Positions 1-7,192 of a DNA stretch of 13,675 bases are shown here, piece by piece (position 1 is the stretch's first letter; every line of letters starts with the position of its first letter). The stretch covers positions 1-13,675 of the forward strand of contig CANQYF010000026.1 of the NCBI GenBank assembly GCA_947628075.1, given 5' to 3'. The notes beneath the pieces are model-generated. The model saw only the letters and a program-made list of their open reading frames with translations. It was not told the DNA's origin and made no database searches. A program made the translations under genes and the position numbers. The stretch is from an uncultured Bacilli bacterium. GTDB lineage: Bacteria > Bacillota_I > Bacilli_A > RF39 > UBA660.

Positions 1-167
1 TTTGTCGAGATAAAGATAAATTTTCGGTTGAATATGCTTTAAAAGATATACATAAACCTATTGGAGTTAGTTCATATAAATTATCAGAATATTTACCACC
101 TGAAATTTTAAAAGAATTGCCGACTGAAGAAGAATTAAATTTACATATTGACCTAGAAAATAAGTAA
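1..167 (+). CDS. C-terminal end of a YhcG/DUF1016-type PD-(D/E)XK nuclease (5' partial)
   Basis: The reading frame is open from base 3 and ends at a TAA at 165-167, giving about 54 residues with no start in the window. The visible tail contains the phrase EYALKDIHKPIGVSSYKL followed by LPPEILKELPTEEEL. This matches the ending I know from the DUF1016/YhcG family (EYAL...KPIGVSEY...LP...LPT.EE). That family carries a PD-(D/E)XK nuclease fold near its C-terminus and is often found beside type I restriction-modification genes and other defence genes. The catalytic residues lie upstream and cannot be seen, so activity cannot be judged. A hairpin follows at 221-270 and the next gene has its own promoter, so this looks like the last gene of its transcript. 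The family call rests on recognising the tail only. Confidence 0.7.
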   Translation, partial: CRDKDKFSVEYALKDIHKPIGVSSYKLSEYLPPEILKELPTEEELNLHIDLENK

Positions 168-220
168 TGTCATTTTGGATTAAAAGAGAGAGCATTTAAA
201 ATTTGGCTTGCTAGAGTTGG

Positions 221-270
221 TAATAAGAACTCAAACTTTTCCAATAATTTGATTAGTTTGAGTTTTATTA
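221..270 (+). terminator. Long AT-rich hairpin, probable terminator of the DUF1016 gene
   Basis: The arms are TAATAA-g-AACTCAAAC (221-236) and GTTTGAGTTTTATTA (256-270). They pair over 15 bp with one bulged G, around a 19-nt loop. Pairing can extend outward in imperfect form to about 198-207 with 272-281. The T-rich right flank fits a weak intrinsic terminator, but the stem is AT-rich and the loop long. The right arm also holds the -35 box of the next promoter. Confidence 0.45.
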
Positions 271-286
271 TGCCAAAATTTATGAT
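258..286 (+). promoter_or_regulatory. Promoter of the VanY-like carboxypeptidase gene
   Basis: A -35 box TTGAGT (258-263) and a -10 box TATGAT (281-286) are separated by 17 nt. Transcription would start near 293. A ribosome site AAAGGAG (302-308) lies 7 nt before the ATG at 316. The -35 overlaps the right arm of the hairpin at 221-270. Confidence 0.6.
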
Positions 287-315
287 AAAATTTAGATAAT
301 TAAAGGAGAATAAAA

Positions 316-1281
316 ATGGCTAAATTAAAATTAAAAAATGGTGCAAAAAAATTAATAATGATAGTTTTAGTAATTGGCTTATTAAGTTTTTTAGGCCTAT
401 ATTCTTATAGTAAAATAAAAAGTAAAAAAGAATATGAGCAAACTTATAACTTTAAATTAAGTGAATTACAATATAATGAAAAAGATATTGAATTATTAAT
501 AAAGAATTTAAAAGAAAAAGATTTAGATTACATATTAGAGAATGAGAAAAGTGATATATATGTTAACTTAATTAATTCTAAATATTTTATTTATGATAAC
601 TTCTATACTTATTTAGAGTATTATAATTCTAATAAAGATAAAACTATTAATGAAATAGTTGAAAAAGTTAATACTCATACCAATAAAGAATATTATACTG
701 ATCCTCTTAAAACCGATATTAGTAAAAAAGAATTAATGTTAGTAAATAAATATTATTATTTAGAACAAGATTATGAACCTGAAAATTTAGTAACTATCCC
801 ACAAACATATTCATATGGAGAATTAGGAAGTCAAAAAGTTACTGAAAGTACATACGACGCTTTTCTTAATCTTTGGAATGCTTCAAATGAAGCTGGTTAT
901 TATTTAATGGTTAATTCCTCTTACAGAACTTATGAAAAACAACAAGCGGTCTATGATGACTATAAAAATACCGGTGGAACTAATTATGCTGATTCCATCG
1001 CTGCTCGTCCTGGATTTTCCGAACATCAAACTGGTTATTCTTTAGATATTTTTGAAAAAGGCTACTCTTCTGCTAATTTTAAAGATTCTGAATCATATAG
1101 ATGGTTAATGGATAATGCTTATAAATATGGTTTTATTTTAAGATATCCCGAAGATAAAGTTGATATTACCGGTTATTCTTATGAATCATGGCATTTCCGT
1201 TATGTTGGAGTTGAAGCAGCTACTTACATCCATGAAAATAATATAACCTTTGATGAATATTATGCTTACTTTGTCAAGTAA
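316..1281 (+). CDS. D-alanyl-D-alanine carboxypeptidase, VanY-like (peptidase family M15B), membrane-anchored
   Basis: Predicted zinc D,D-carboxypeptidase that removes the terminal D-Ala from peptidoglycan stem peptides outside the membrane. The 321-aa protein has a Lys-rich start and one hydrophobic helix at about residues 13-30, fitting a signal anchor. About 120 residues of charged, Tyr/Lys-rich linker follow, and the peptidase domain fills roughly 160-300. Family motifs are present: NSSYRTYEKQ (200-209) with the substrate-binding Arg204; SEHQTGYSLDI (235-245) with zinc ligands His237 and Asp244; and ESWHFRYVG (290-298) with catalytic Glu290 and zinc ligand His293. All expected active-site residues are intact. 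The ATG at 316 is supported by AAAGGAG 7 nt upstream and by the promoter at 258-286. The gene is its own transcription unit, ending in a hairpin that includes its stop codon. A housekeeping wall-maturation role is more likely than glycopeptide resistance, since no van regulatory genes are seen beside it. Confidence 0.9.
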   Translation: MAKLKLKNGAKKLIMIVLVIGLLSFLGLYSYSKIKSKKEYEQTYNFKLSELQYNEKDIELLIKNLKEKDLDYILENEKSDIYVNLINSKYFIYDNFYTYLEYYNSNKDKTINEIVEKVNTHTNKEYYTDPLKTDISKKELMLVNKYYYLEQDYEPENLVTIPQTYSYGELGSQKVTESTYDAFLNLWNASNEAGYYLMVNSSYRTYEKQQAVYDDYKNTGGTNYADSIAARPGFSEHQTGYSLDIFEKGYSSANFKDSESYRWLMDNAYKYGFILRYPEDKVDITGYSYESWHFRYVGVEAATYIHENNITFDEYYAYFVK

Positions 1282-1289
1282 GCATTTTT
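1262..1289 (+). terminator. Intrinsic terminator overlapping the carboxypeptidase stop codon
   Basis: A 10-bp perfect stem, ATGCTTACTT (1262-1271) with AAGTAAGCAT (1276-1285), encloses the loop TGTC and runs into TTTTT (1285-1289). The left arm lies in the last coding codons and the right arm contains the TAA stop at 1279-1281. Confidence 0.75.
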
Positions 1290-1322
1290 AAATTAGGAAT
1301 ACTTTATTAATAAGGAAAAATT

Positions 1323-1331
1323 TGATATAAT
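1323..1331 (+). promoter_or_regulatory. Extended -10 promoter of recU-ponA
   Basis: TG-A-TATAAT (TG at 1323-1324, TATAAT at 1326-1331) is a perfect extended -10 element. The position 17 nt upstream (TTTATT, 1303-1308) is a poor -35, as is usual for this promoter type. Transcription would begin near 1338, only a few bases before the GTG at 1341, which argues for the downstream GTG at 1350 as the start. Confidence 0.65.
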
Positions 1332-1338
1332 GTTTGCT

Positions 1339-1344
1339 AGGTGA
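1339..1344 (+). promoter_or_regulatory. Ribosome binding site that sets the recU start at GTG 1350
   Basis: AGGTGA at 1339-1344 sits 5 nt before the GTG at 1350. The upstream in-frame GTG at 1341 lies inside this ribosome site and so is an unlikely start. The same AGGTGA-N5-GTG arrangement precedes the minus-strand ligase gene at 9067. Confidence 0.6.
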
Positions 1345-1349
1345 AATAT

Positions 1350-1901
1350 GTGAATTATCCCAATAAAATTAATAAAGAATATCATAAAGAAATAAATTAC
1401 GCTAATAGAGGTATGGATTTAGAAAATATTATAAATGAAACTAATTCCTACTATTTAGAAAATGATATAGCGGTAATTTATAAGAAACCTACTCCCATTG
1501 GGGTGGTAAAAGTTAATTATGAAAATAATAAACAAGTTATTACAAAAGCATATTTTGCTAGTCAATCAACTTTAGATTATAATGGCTTATATAAGGGAAA
1601 ATATATAGAATTTGATGCTAAAAGTACAGAAAATAAAACATCGTTTCCGATAAATAATGTTCATGATCATCAAATTAAACACATAAGAAACATTATAAAA
1701 CATGGTGGTATTGTTTTCTTAATTATTCAAATGAATGGACTTATATTTTTATTAAATGGACCAGACTTTATCAATTTTATTGATCATAATAAAAGAAAAA
1801 GCATTCCTTTTAAGTTTATTAAAGAATATGGAAAATTATTAGAATATAATTATACTAAAGGCATTGATTATTTAAAATATATAGATATTATGGAGGATTA
1901 A
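1350..1901 (+). CDS. recU: Holliday junction resolvase RecU
   Basis: RecU cleaves four-way DNA junctions in recombinational repair and chromosome segregation of Bacillota. With the GTG at 1350 it is 183 aa, close to the usual length. Hallmarks are YANRGMDLE near residues 17-25, KKPTPIGVVKV near 45-55, the core STLDYNGLYKGKYIEFDAK (73-91), and ENKTSFPINNVHDHQ followed by HGGIVFLI. By hand alignment to B. subtilis RecU (Asp88, Glu101, Lys103), the catalytic residues are Asp76, Asp89 and Lys91. The Glu is therefore replaced by Asp, a conservative change that may still bind metal. It has an extended -10 promoter and directly abuts ponA, the gene order known from Bacillus, where resolvase and penicillin-binding protein are cotranscribed. 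Confidence 0.92.
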   Translation: MNYPNKINKEYHKEINYANRGMDLENIINETNSYYLENDIAVIYKKPTPIGVVKVNYENNKQVITKAYFASQSTLDYNGLYKGKYIEFDAKSTENKTSFPINNVHDHQIKHIRNIIKHGGIVFLIIQMNGLIFLLNGPDFINFIDHNKRKSIPFKFIKEYGKLLEYNYTKGIDYLKYIDIMED

Positions 1902-4490
1902 ATGAAAAAAATTAAATTACCAAAAGCTCGTAGTAAAGAGAAAAAAGAAAAGAAAGAAAAAAAAGTTATTTGGAAAACTGTATTAAGTATCATTTTAACT
2001 ATTGCCATTGGTATTATAAGCATTGGTTTATTATTTATATTATATATAGTTATTACTTCACCTAACTTTGAGAAACAAGAATTATATCAAAAAGAACCAA
2101 CCATTTTATATGATGTTAAGGGTGATGAAATGGCTAGGGTTGGTTCAAGCAACGCAACCGTTATAACCTTTGATGAACTTCCTGATGTTTTAGTTGATGC
2201 TTTAATTGCTACTGAAGACTCTCGATTCTTTCAACATAATGGTCTTGATTTGTTTAGATTTTTAAAAGCTACCTTTGGTCAAGTTTTACATATAAGCGGT
2301 GCCGGTGGTGCTTCTACTCTATCGATGCAAGTTATTAAAAATACTTATAATGGTGGTCCGGAAGCCGAAAGTCATGGAATTAAAGGTATCGTTAGAAAAT
2401 TTACAGATATTTATATGGCTGTCTTTAAATTAGAGGCCAATTATACAAAAGAAGAAATAATTGAATTTTATCTTAACTCTCAATGGTTTGCTAATGATGG
2501 AAATATAAATTATGATAGTATTACAGGTATTGAACAAGCTAGTCAATATTACTTTGGTAAATCTAGTAAAGATTTAAATTTAGCAGAAGCTTCTCTTCTA
2601 GCTGGTATGTTTCAAAATCCCGCGAAATATAAACCATATAAAAATCCCGTAGGATGTCGTAATCGTCAAAAAACAGTTTTAAAATTAATGGTTCGACATG
2701 GGTATATAACTGAAGATCAAATGAATGATGTATTAGCAATACCAATTGAAAGCATGTTAGTTGATCGGGAAAAAGTTACTGAAATTGTTGTAGAAAGTAA
2801 ACAAGCATTTATTGACTTTGTATTAAATGAAGTTGAAGAAGATTTAAAATTAGATCCTTCCCGTGGAAGTTTAAAAATATATACTACATTTGATCCAAAA
2901 GTTCAAGATGTATTAGAACAAGTAGAAAATGGCGATATTTATGAATTCCCATCAGAAGTAGTTGAAGAAGGTATTGCTGTAACTTCAACAGTGGATGGTT
3001 CAGTCGTTGCGTTATCAGGTGGACGTAATTATAAAGCGAAAGGAACTAATTTTAGTTTAACTAAACAACAACCAGGTTCTACTGCTAAACCGATAATTGA
3101 TTATGCGATGTATATTGAACATATTACGCAAAGTACTTATGCAATGTTACTTGATGAAAGAACAACCTATACAACTGGTAAGAATCTTACCAATCATGAT
3201 AATAGCTATGATGGTTTAGTAACAATGCGTTGGGCATTAAAAGATTCAAGAAATGTTCCTGCCCTTCGGGTTTTTAGAGAAGTATCAGCTTTAGACCAAA
3301 ATTTAATTATCGACTATGCCCATAGTGTTGGTATTGATTTCGGTGAAACTTTATTTGAATCGGCCTCAATTGGTGGATTTGATGGAGTATCTCCATTAGC
3401 TATGTCGGCGGCTTATGCTGTATTTGGTCGAGGTGGTTATTATATTGAGCCTTATGCCTATACAAAAGTAATTGATGCCGAGAATGTTACTCATAATAAT
3501 AGTTATACTAGAGAAAAAGTTTTAGAAGAAACTACAGCTTATATTATGAATGTATTACTTATGAATGCTTATACTGGTAGTGGGCCTGGAGGCTCTACTC
3601 AAGTTGCTGGTAAAACTGGTACAACAAATTTAGATGGTGATACTAAAAAGAAATATGGCTTAAGTAATGGTGCTATTAATGATGCTTGGATCGTAAGTTA
3701 TTCAGCTAGTCATTCTATTGCTTTATGGTATGGTTTTGAAGATCTAGCTAAACAAGCAATGGATTATAAAGAATCTGGTTTCTCATTAACAAGTAGTACT
3801 GGTGGTACCGCCAGAAGACGTATTATGAATGGTTTATCATCAAAGATTCATGTTAAGAATAGTACATTTACTGTTCCTAAAAATATAACTGCTGTTAATA
3901 TTGAATCAGAAACGTTCCCTGCACAACTATGTAGTGAATATACTCCACAAAATAATAACATGTGTACAACTGAATATTTTGTTAAAGGAACAGAACCTAC
4001 TGAAGTATCAAAAAGATATAGTCAATTAGATAATCCAACTAATGGTAGTTACAATTTTAGTAACAATACTATTACTCTTAATTGGACAGGAATTAAAACT
4101 CCGGAGGCTATTGATCCAAATTATTTATTAGAACATTTTAAAAAATATTATGCTGAATATTATGAAAAATATTATGAAAAAAGAATTGATTATAATAATT
4201 CAAATATAGGCTCATTAGGTTATAGAATATATTTAAAAGATGAAACTGGTAAAGAGACAGAAATTGGTTATACCAACAGTACAACTTTCAATTATAATGT
4301 TTCTACTGGTGGTAATTATACTTTTATAGTAAAATCTTCTTATTCAATATTTAAATCTAATATGAGCTCTGGTCTTACGATTAATACAAAAACAATTGAT
4401 TCTAATGTTGAAGACTTAGTTACTCCAACAAATCCAGATGATACTACTCCACCTACTGATGACACACCAACTGAAGAAAATAACAATTAA
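1902..4490 (+). CDS. ponA: Class A penicillin-binding protein (PBP1A-type transglycosylase/transpeptidase)
   Basis: Bifunctional enzyme that polymerises lipid II into glycan strands and cross-links stem peptides outside the membrane. The 862-aa protein has a Lys/Glu-rich cytoplasmic tail (1-24), one membrane helix (about 26-52), a GT51 domain (about 65-285), a transpeptidase domain (about 355-640) and a long extracellular tail. GT51 motifs are ATEDSRFFQHNG with catalytic Glu105, GGASTLSMQVIKN (135-147), the RKFTDIYMAVFKLE region (165-178), and LNLAEASLLAGMFQNP (225-240). The usual second catalytic Glu of the RKxxE motif aligns with Asp169. Transpeptidase motifs are S393-T-A-K396, S449-R-N451 and K571-T-G. 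The tail has a Cys677/Cys688 pair before a VKGTEPTE segment, a Fn3-like stretch (about 715-830), a YYAE-YYEK-YYEK repeat and a Pro/Thr/Asp-rich end. GGAGG at 1892-1896 supports the ATG, which follows the recU stop with no gap. Confidence 0.95.
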   Translation: MKKIKLPKARSKEKKEKKEKKVIWKTVLSIILTIAIGIISIGLLFILYIVITSPNFEKQELYQKEPTILYDVKGDEMARVGSSNATVITFDELPDVLVDALIATEDSRFFQHNGLDLFRFLKATFGQVLHISGAGGASTLSMQVIKNTYNGGPEAESHGIKGIVRKFTDIYMAVFKLEANYTKEEIIEFYLNSQWFANDGNINYDSITGIEQASQYYFGKSSKDLNLAEASLLAGMFQNPAKYKPYKNPVGCRNRQKTVLKLMVRHGYITEDQMNDVLAIPIESMLVDREKVTEIVVESKQAFIDFVLNEVEEDLKLDPSRGSLKIYTTFDPKVQDVLEQVENGDIYEFPSEVVEEGIAVTSTVDGSVVALSGGRNYKAKGTNFSLTKQQPGSTAKPIIDYAMYIEHITQSTYAMLLDERTTYTTGKNLTNHDNSYDGLVTMRWALKDSRNVPALRVFREVSALDQNLIIDYAHSVGIDFGETLFESASIGGFDGVSPLAMSAAYAVFGRGGYYIEPYAYTKVIDAENVTHNNSYTREKVLEETTAYIMNVLLMNAYTGSGPGGSTQVAGKTGTTNLDGDTKKKYGLSNGAINDAWIVSYSASHSIALWYGFEDLAKQAMDYKESGFSLTSSTGGTARRRIMNGLSSKIHVKNSTFTVPKNITAVNIESETFPAQLCSEYTPQNNNMCTTEYFVKGTEPTEVSKRYSQLDNPTNGSYNFSNNTITLNWTGIKTPEAIDPNYLLEHFKKYYAEYYEKYYEKRIDYNNSNIGSLGYRIYLKDETGKETEIGYTNSTTFNYNVSTGGNYTFIVKSSYSIFKSNMSSGLTINTKTIDSNVEDLVTPTNPDDTTPPTDDTPTEENNN
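4146..4181 (+). repeat. Three tandem 12-nt units within ponA
   Basis: Units at 4146-4157 (TATTATGCTGAA), 4158-4169 and 4170-4181 (both TATTATGAAAAA) encode YYAE-YYEK-YYEK at residues 749-760. The last two are identical. This is in-frame repeat expansion in the extracellular tail of the penicillin-binding protein. Confidence 0.8.
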
Positions 4491-4515
4491 AAAGGATCTT
4501 TAAAGATCCTTTTTT
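4491..4515. terminator. Bidirectional intrinsic terminator between convergent ponA and the receiver gene
   Basis: Bases 4491-4512 form a perfect 22-nt palindrome built from AAAGGATC and GATCCTTT around TTTAAA. It is followed by T residues to 4515 on the plus strand and by a TTTTT run on the minus strand. It lies directly after the ponA stop and 14 nt beyond the stop of the convergent gene, so it can end both transcripts. Confidence 0.9.
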
Positions 4516-4528
4516 AGTTAACTTTTAT

Positions 4529-4912
4529 TTATCTTATAGAACTTAAATTAACGATTTTTTCAACTTCTTCTCTTACATTTTCAAATGTAAAAGGTTTTGC
4601 TAAAACATCAACTATATCATAATTAAAAGCTCTATCAATTCTTTCTTTTTGAACATCACCCGTAATTATACATACAGGTATTCTTTTAAATAAATTATTT
4701 TCTTTGAAATAATCTAGTACGGCAAAGCCGTCAACTTCTGGCATATTTAAATCTAATAAAATACCTAATATAGAATCATCAACATTATTTTTAATAATAT
4801 CGATTGCTTCTTTGCCATTTAACGCTACTAATACTTCATATTGATCTTTAAAGGCTCTTTCCACAATGTTACTTATTATTTTTGAATCATCAGCAACTAA
4901 AATTTTTTTCAT
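4529..4912 (-). CDS. Stand-alone CheY-like response regulator receiver protein
   Basis: A single 127-aa receiver (REC) domain with no output domain. Conserved residues are all present: acidic pair Asp8-Asp9 in ILVADDSK, phosphoacceptor Asp54 in LLDLNMPEVDGF, Thr84 in CIITGD, and Lys106 in LAKPF. It should accept a phosphoryl group, most likely from the HPt protein encoded just upstream. One base separates that gene's stop from this ATG, and the ribosome site GGAAAGGA lies inside the end of the HPt gene, so the two should be cotranscribed and coupled. With no DNA-binding domain, output would need a protein partner, or the domain may act as a phosphate sink. No chemotaxis genes are in the window. 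The gene ends at the shared palindromic terminator at 4491-4515. Confidence 0.9.
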   Translation of the reverse strand: MKKILVADDSKIISNIVERAFKDQYEVLVALNGKEAIDIIKNNVDDSILGILLDLNMPEVDGFAVLDYFKENNLFKRIPVCIITGDVQKERIDRAFNYDIVDVLAKPFTFENVREEVEKIVNLSSIR

Positions 4913-4913
4913 T

Positions 4914-5279
4914 TTATTTTTCCTTTCCTAAATATTTTTCGGCTAGCTTTGTAAATTTATCAATTTCACTTTCTAATTCTTTAAATTTATTATTAACTTC
5001 ATCAATATTATTGGCTTTACTAGCAAGTTCATGAACATAGGCAATATCAGCTAATTCTTTAAATCCTAAATATTTTGAATCACTTTTTAAAGCATGTACT
5101 AAAATGGCATAATCAGCCATATTTTGAGCTTTTAAATATTTTTTAATATTTGGTACTCTAGTTTTATTTTCCTCTAAAAAAGCCTCTAATGTTTCATCAT
5201 AGAATTCTAAATCTCCTAGTAATTCTAAAGCACTTTTTAAATCGACCCCATTATCTTCCAAAATACTTACATCTCTCAT
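4914..5279 (-). CDS. Histidine phosphotransfer (HPt) domain protein
   Basis: A 121-aa, largely helical protein with the HPt signature YAILVHALKSDSKYLGF (residues 57-73). The phosphorylated His would be His62, and HALKSDSKYLG matches the H-x-L-K-x5-G pattern. Such proteins relay phosphate between receiver domains in multistep phosphorelays, here plausibly from the receiver domain of the hybrid kinase upstream to the stand-alone receiver downstream. An ATG 33 bases upstream (5312) would place the -10 box TATAAT inside the coding sequence. The ATG at 5279 has AAGGATG 6 nt before it and lies downstream of the promoter, so it is preferred. It sits 36 nt after the hybrid kinase stop, in the same direction. 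Confidence 0.85.
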   Translation of the reverse strand: MRDVSILEDNGVDLKSALELLGDLEFYDETLEAFLEENKTRVPNIKKYLKAQNMADYAILVHALKSDSKYLGFKELADIAYVHELASKANNIDEVNNKFKELESEIDKFTKLAEKYLGKEK

Positions 5280-5300
5280 ATTTACCATCCTTATATTAAA

Positions 5301-5309
5301 ATTATAACA
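5301..5309 (-). promoter_or_regulatory. Extended -10 promoter for the HPt-receiver pair
   Basis: Read on the minus strand, TG-T-TATAAT spans 5309-5301, with TATAAT at 5306-5301. It lies between the hybrid kinase stop and the HPt start, so the two small phosphorelay genes can be made independently of the kinase. No good -35 is seen. The surrounding leader closely resembles that of the hybrid kinase gene. Confidence 0.55.
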
Positions 5310-5315
5310 CACTAT

Positions 5316-7163
5316 TTATTTTTTTGCATTTAAATACGTTTTTAATACTCTTTCTAATTCATTCTTATCTATTGGCTTTGAAATATAATCATTGAAACCT
5401 TCTTTTAAATAATTTTCTTTCATGCCCGCAATGGCATTAGCAGTTAAAGCAATAACCGGAATATCAAAACCATCTATTTCTTTTAATTTTTTAAATGTTT
5501 CAACTCCACTCATTTTAGGCATCATGTCATCCATCAAAATCATATCATAATGGTTTCCTTCTTCAATTTTCTTTAAACAATCAAACCCACTAGCCACTTC
5601 TTCTGTTTCTATTTTATAAGAAAGAAGTAAGCGAGCTGCGACCTTTAAATTAATTAGGTTATCATCTACTATTAAAACTTTTTTACCTTTTAAACTGATT
5701 TGTTTACTTGTTTTCTTTTCTTCTTCTTTAATAACTTTAACTTTATTTACTATCTTTTGATCAATTGCCACTGTAAAATTAGAACCTTTACCATAAACAG
5801 AATCAACCACTATTTTACCATGCATTAATTCTACTAATTTTTTAGTAATAGCAAGTCCTAACCCTGTTCCTTCAATTGTTATGTTTTTCTCTAAATCTAA
5901 TCTTTCAAATTTAGTAAATAATTTCTCAATATTTTCTTTTTTAATACCAATTCCTGTATCTTTAACACTTATAATTAAACGACAAATATTATTTTTCTTT
6001 ACAATATCAACATTTAATGTTATTGAACCTTTTTTAGTATATTTAACAGCATTAGTTAAAAGATTAACAGCAATTTGTTTAAGTCGAACATAATCACCAT
6101 TTAAATATTGTGGTAAATCTTTAGCAATATTGACTTTAAATTCTAATGGTTTATCACCAATTCTGGCTTTCGTAAGTTTAACTAGTTCATCAAATACCTT
6201 AGCAGGTTCATATTCAACATTGACTATTTCTAATTTATTAGCCTCTATCTTAGATATATCTAAAATACCATTAACTATCTCAAGTAAATTTTGAGATGCC
6301 GCCATTATATCACGAGCTTCATCTTTAATCGTATTTATATTATTTTCTTCAAGTATTAATTGACTAAAGCCATCAATTGCATTAAGTGGTGTCCTTATTT
6401 CATGACTCATATTTGATAAAAATTCTGTTTTAGCATTATTTGCTTTTTCGGCTTGATCACGAGCTATATTTAATTCTCTTATTAATTGTAAATCCGGATT
6501 TTCAATGGTAAAATACATTAAAAATGTAATAAAAGTTTGCATTGGTATAATTAATGTTAGTTCAGGATATACTCTTTGAATTGTAACTACAACCATTCCT
6601 AGTATTATAAATAAAAATACCGGAATATATTTTTTGGTTTTAATGTTTTTATAATTAGCAACAAACATTACTAACCATACTAATAACATAATAATAGTTA
6701 AAATATAAATATAATCAGCTGCAGGGCCATAGGTATAGGCAGCACCACCTTCTCTATAAGAATCTAATGGTAAACAATAAACCATAATTATACTTACAAA
6801 AGCTAAAGCAAATAGAAAATTCTTAACTATTTTAAATATTTTTTCTCTTTTTAATGTTGATTTTATTTTATCCTTTATTGATATAACAACAATATAAAAG
6901 GTAAAAGTTAATAGCCATGCTATAAAATATACTAATATTAATTTTAAAATTATTATAGCAAATTCATAATTAATATTAACTAAATATTTTGAGGCTAAAG
7001 TTCCTAAAAATATTTCTACTATTAATCCAAATAAATTTATTACCATTAGGGTTTTATATATTTTATTTTCTAAGTTTTCTAATCTTTCTTTAGAAAAAAA
7101 CACAAGAAAAATTAAGATACTATAGCATAAACTACAAATTGAAAAAAATATAGCATTTTCCAT
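5316..7163 (-). CDS. Hybrid sensor histidine kinase with multi-helix membrane sensor and C-terminal receiver domain
   Basis: A 615-aa membrane kinase that should sense a signal through its membrane part and start a phosphorelay. About seven hydrophobic helices fall in residues 5-220 (near 5-23, 37-56, 66-94, 115-131, 149-169, 178-196, 203-219). A short helix rich in Glu, Arg and Ala leads into HisKA with NMSHEIRTPLNAI and phosphoacceptor His254. The ATPase domain shows the N box VNLLTNAVKYT (Asn371), G1 DTGIGI (402-407) and G2 GTGLGLA (432-438). A receiver domain at about 494-612 has Asp500-Asp501, phosphoacceptor Asp545 in ILMDDMMP, Thr574 and Lys596. All catalytic residues are intact. The sensor region matches no ligand domain I can name. 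HPt and receiver genes follow at once, completing a likely His-Asp-His-Asp relay. An extended -10 promoter and an AGGA-containing leader precede the ATG. Confidence 0.93.
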   Translation of the reverse strand: MENAIFFSICSLCYSILIFLVFFSKERLENLENKIYKTLMVINLFGLIVEIFLGTLASKYLVNINYEFAIIILKLILVYFIAWLLTFTFYIVVISIKDKIKSTLKREKIFKIVKNFLFALAFVSIIMVYCLPLDSYREGGAAYTYGPAADYIYILTIIMLLVWLVMFVANYKNIKTKKYIPVFLFIILGMVVVTIQRVYPELTLIIPMQTFITFLMYFTIENPDLQLIRELNIARDQAEKANNAKTEFLSNMSHEIRTPLNAIDGFSQLILEENNINTIKDEARDIMAASQNLLEIVNGILDISKIEANKLEIVNVEYEPAKVFDELVKLTKARIGDKPLEFKVNIAKDLPQYLNGDYVRLKQIAVNLLTNAVKYTKKGSITLNVDIVKKNNICRLIISVKDTGIGIKKENIEKLFTKFERLDLEKNITIEGTGLGLAITKKLVELMHGKIVVDSVYGKGSNFTVAIDQKIVNKVKVIKEEEKKTSKQISLKGKKVLIVDDNLINLKVAARLLLSYKIETEEVASGFDCLKKIEEGNHYDMILMDDMMPKMSGVETFKKLKEIDGFDIPVIALTANAIAGMKENYLKEGFNDYISKPIDKNELERVLKTYLNAKK

Positions 7164-7183
7164 ATCATCACTATCCTATATAA

Positions 7184-7192
7184 ATTATAACA
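7184..7192 (-). promoter_or_regulatory. Extended -10 promoter of the hybrid kinase gene
   Basis: On the minus strand TG-T-TATAAT spans 7192-7184, giving a start site near 7177 and a leader of about 14 nt containing AGGATAG before the ATG at 7163. The TG directly follows the T-tract of the upstream gene's terminator, so terminator and promoter are fused head to tail. Confidence 0.6.

Noticed and set aside
2563..2745. Minus-strand 60-codon frame inside ponA
   Set aside because: It lies wholly within the well-supported glycosyltransferase coding region on the other strand and resembles no protein.
5881..6093. Plus-strand 70-codon frame inside the hybrid kinase
   Set aside because: It is antisense to the ATPase domain motifs, which are clearly coding on the minus strand.
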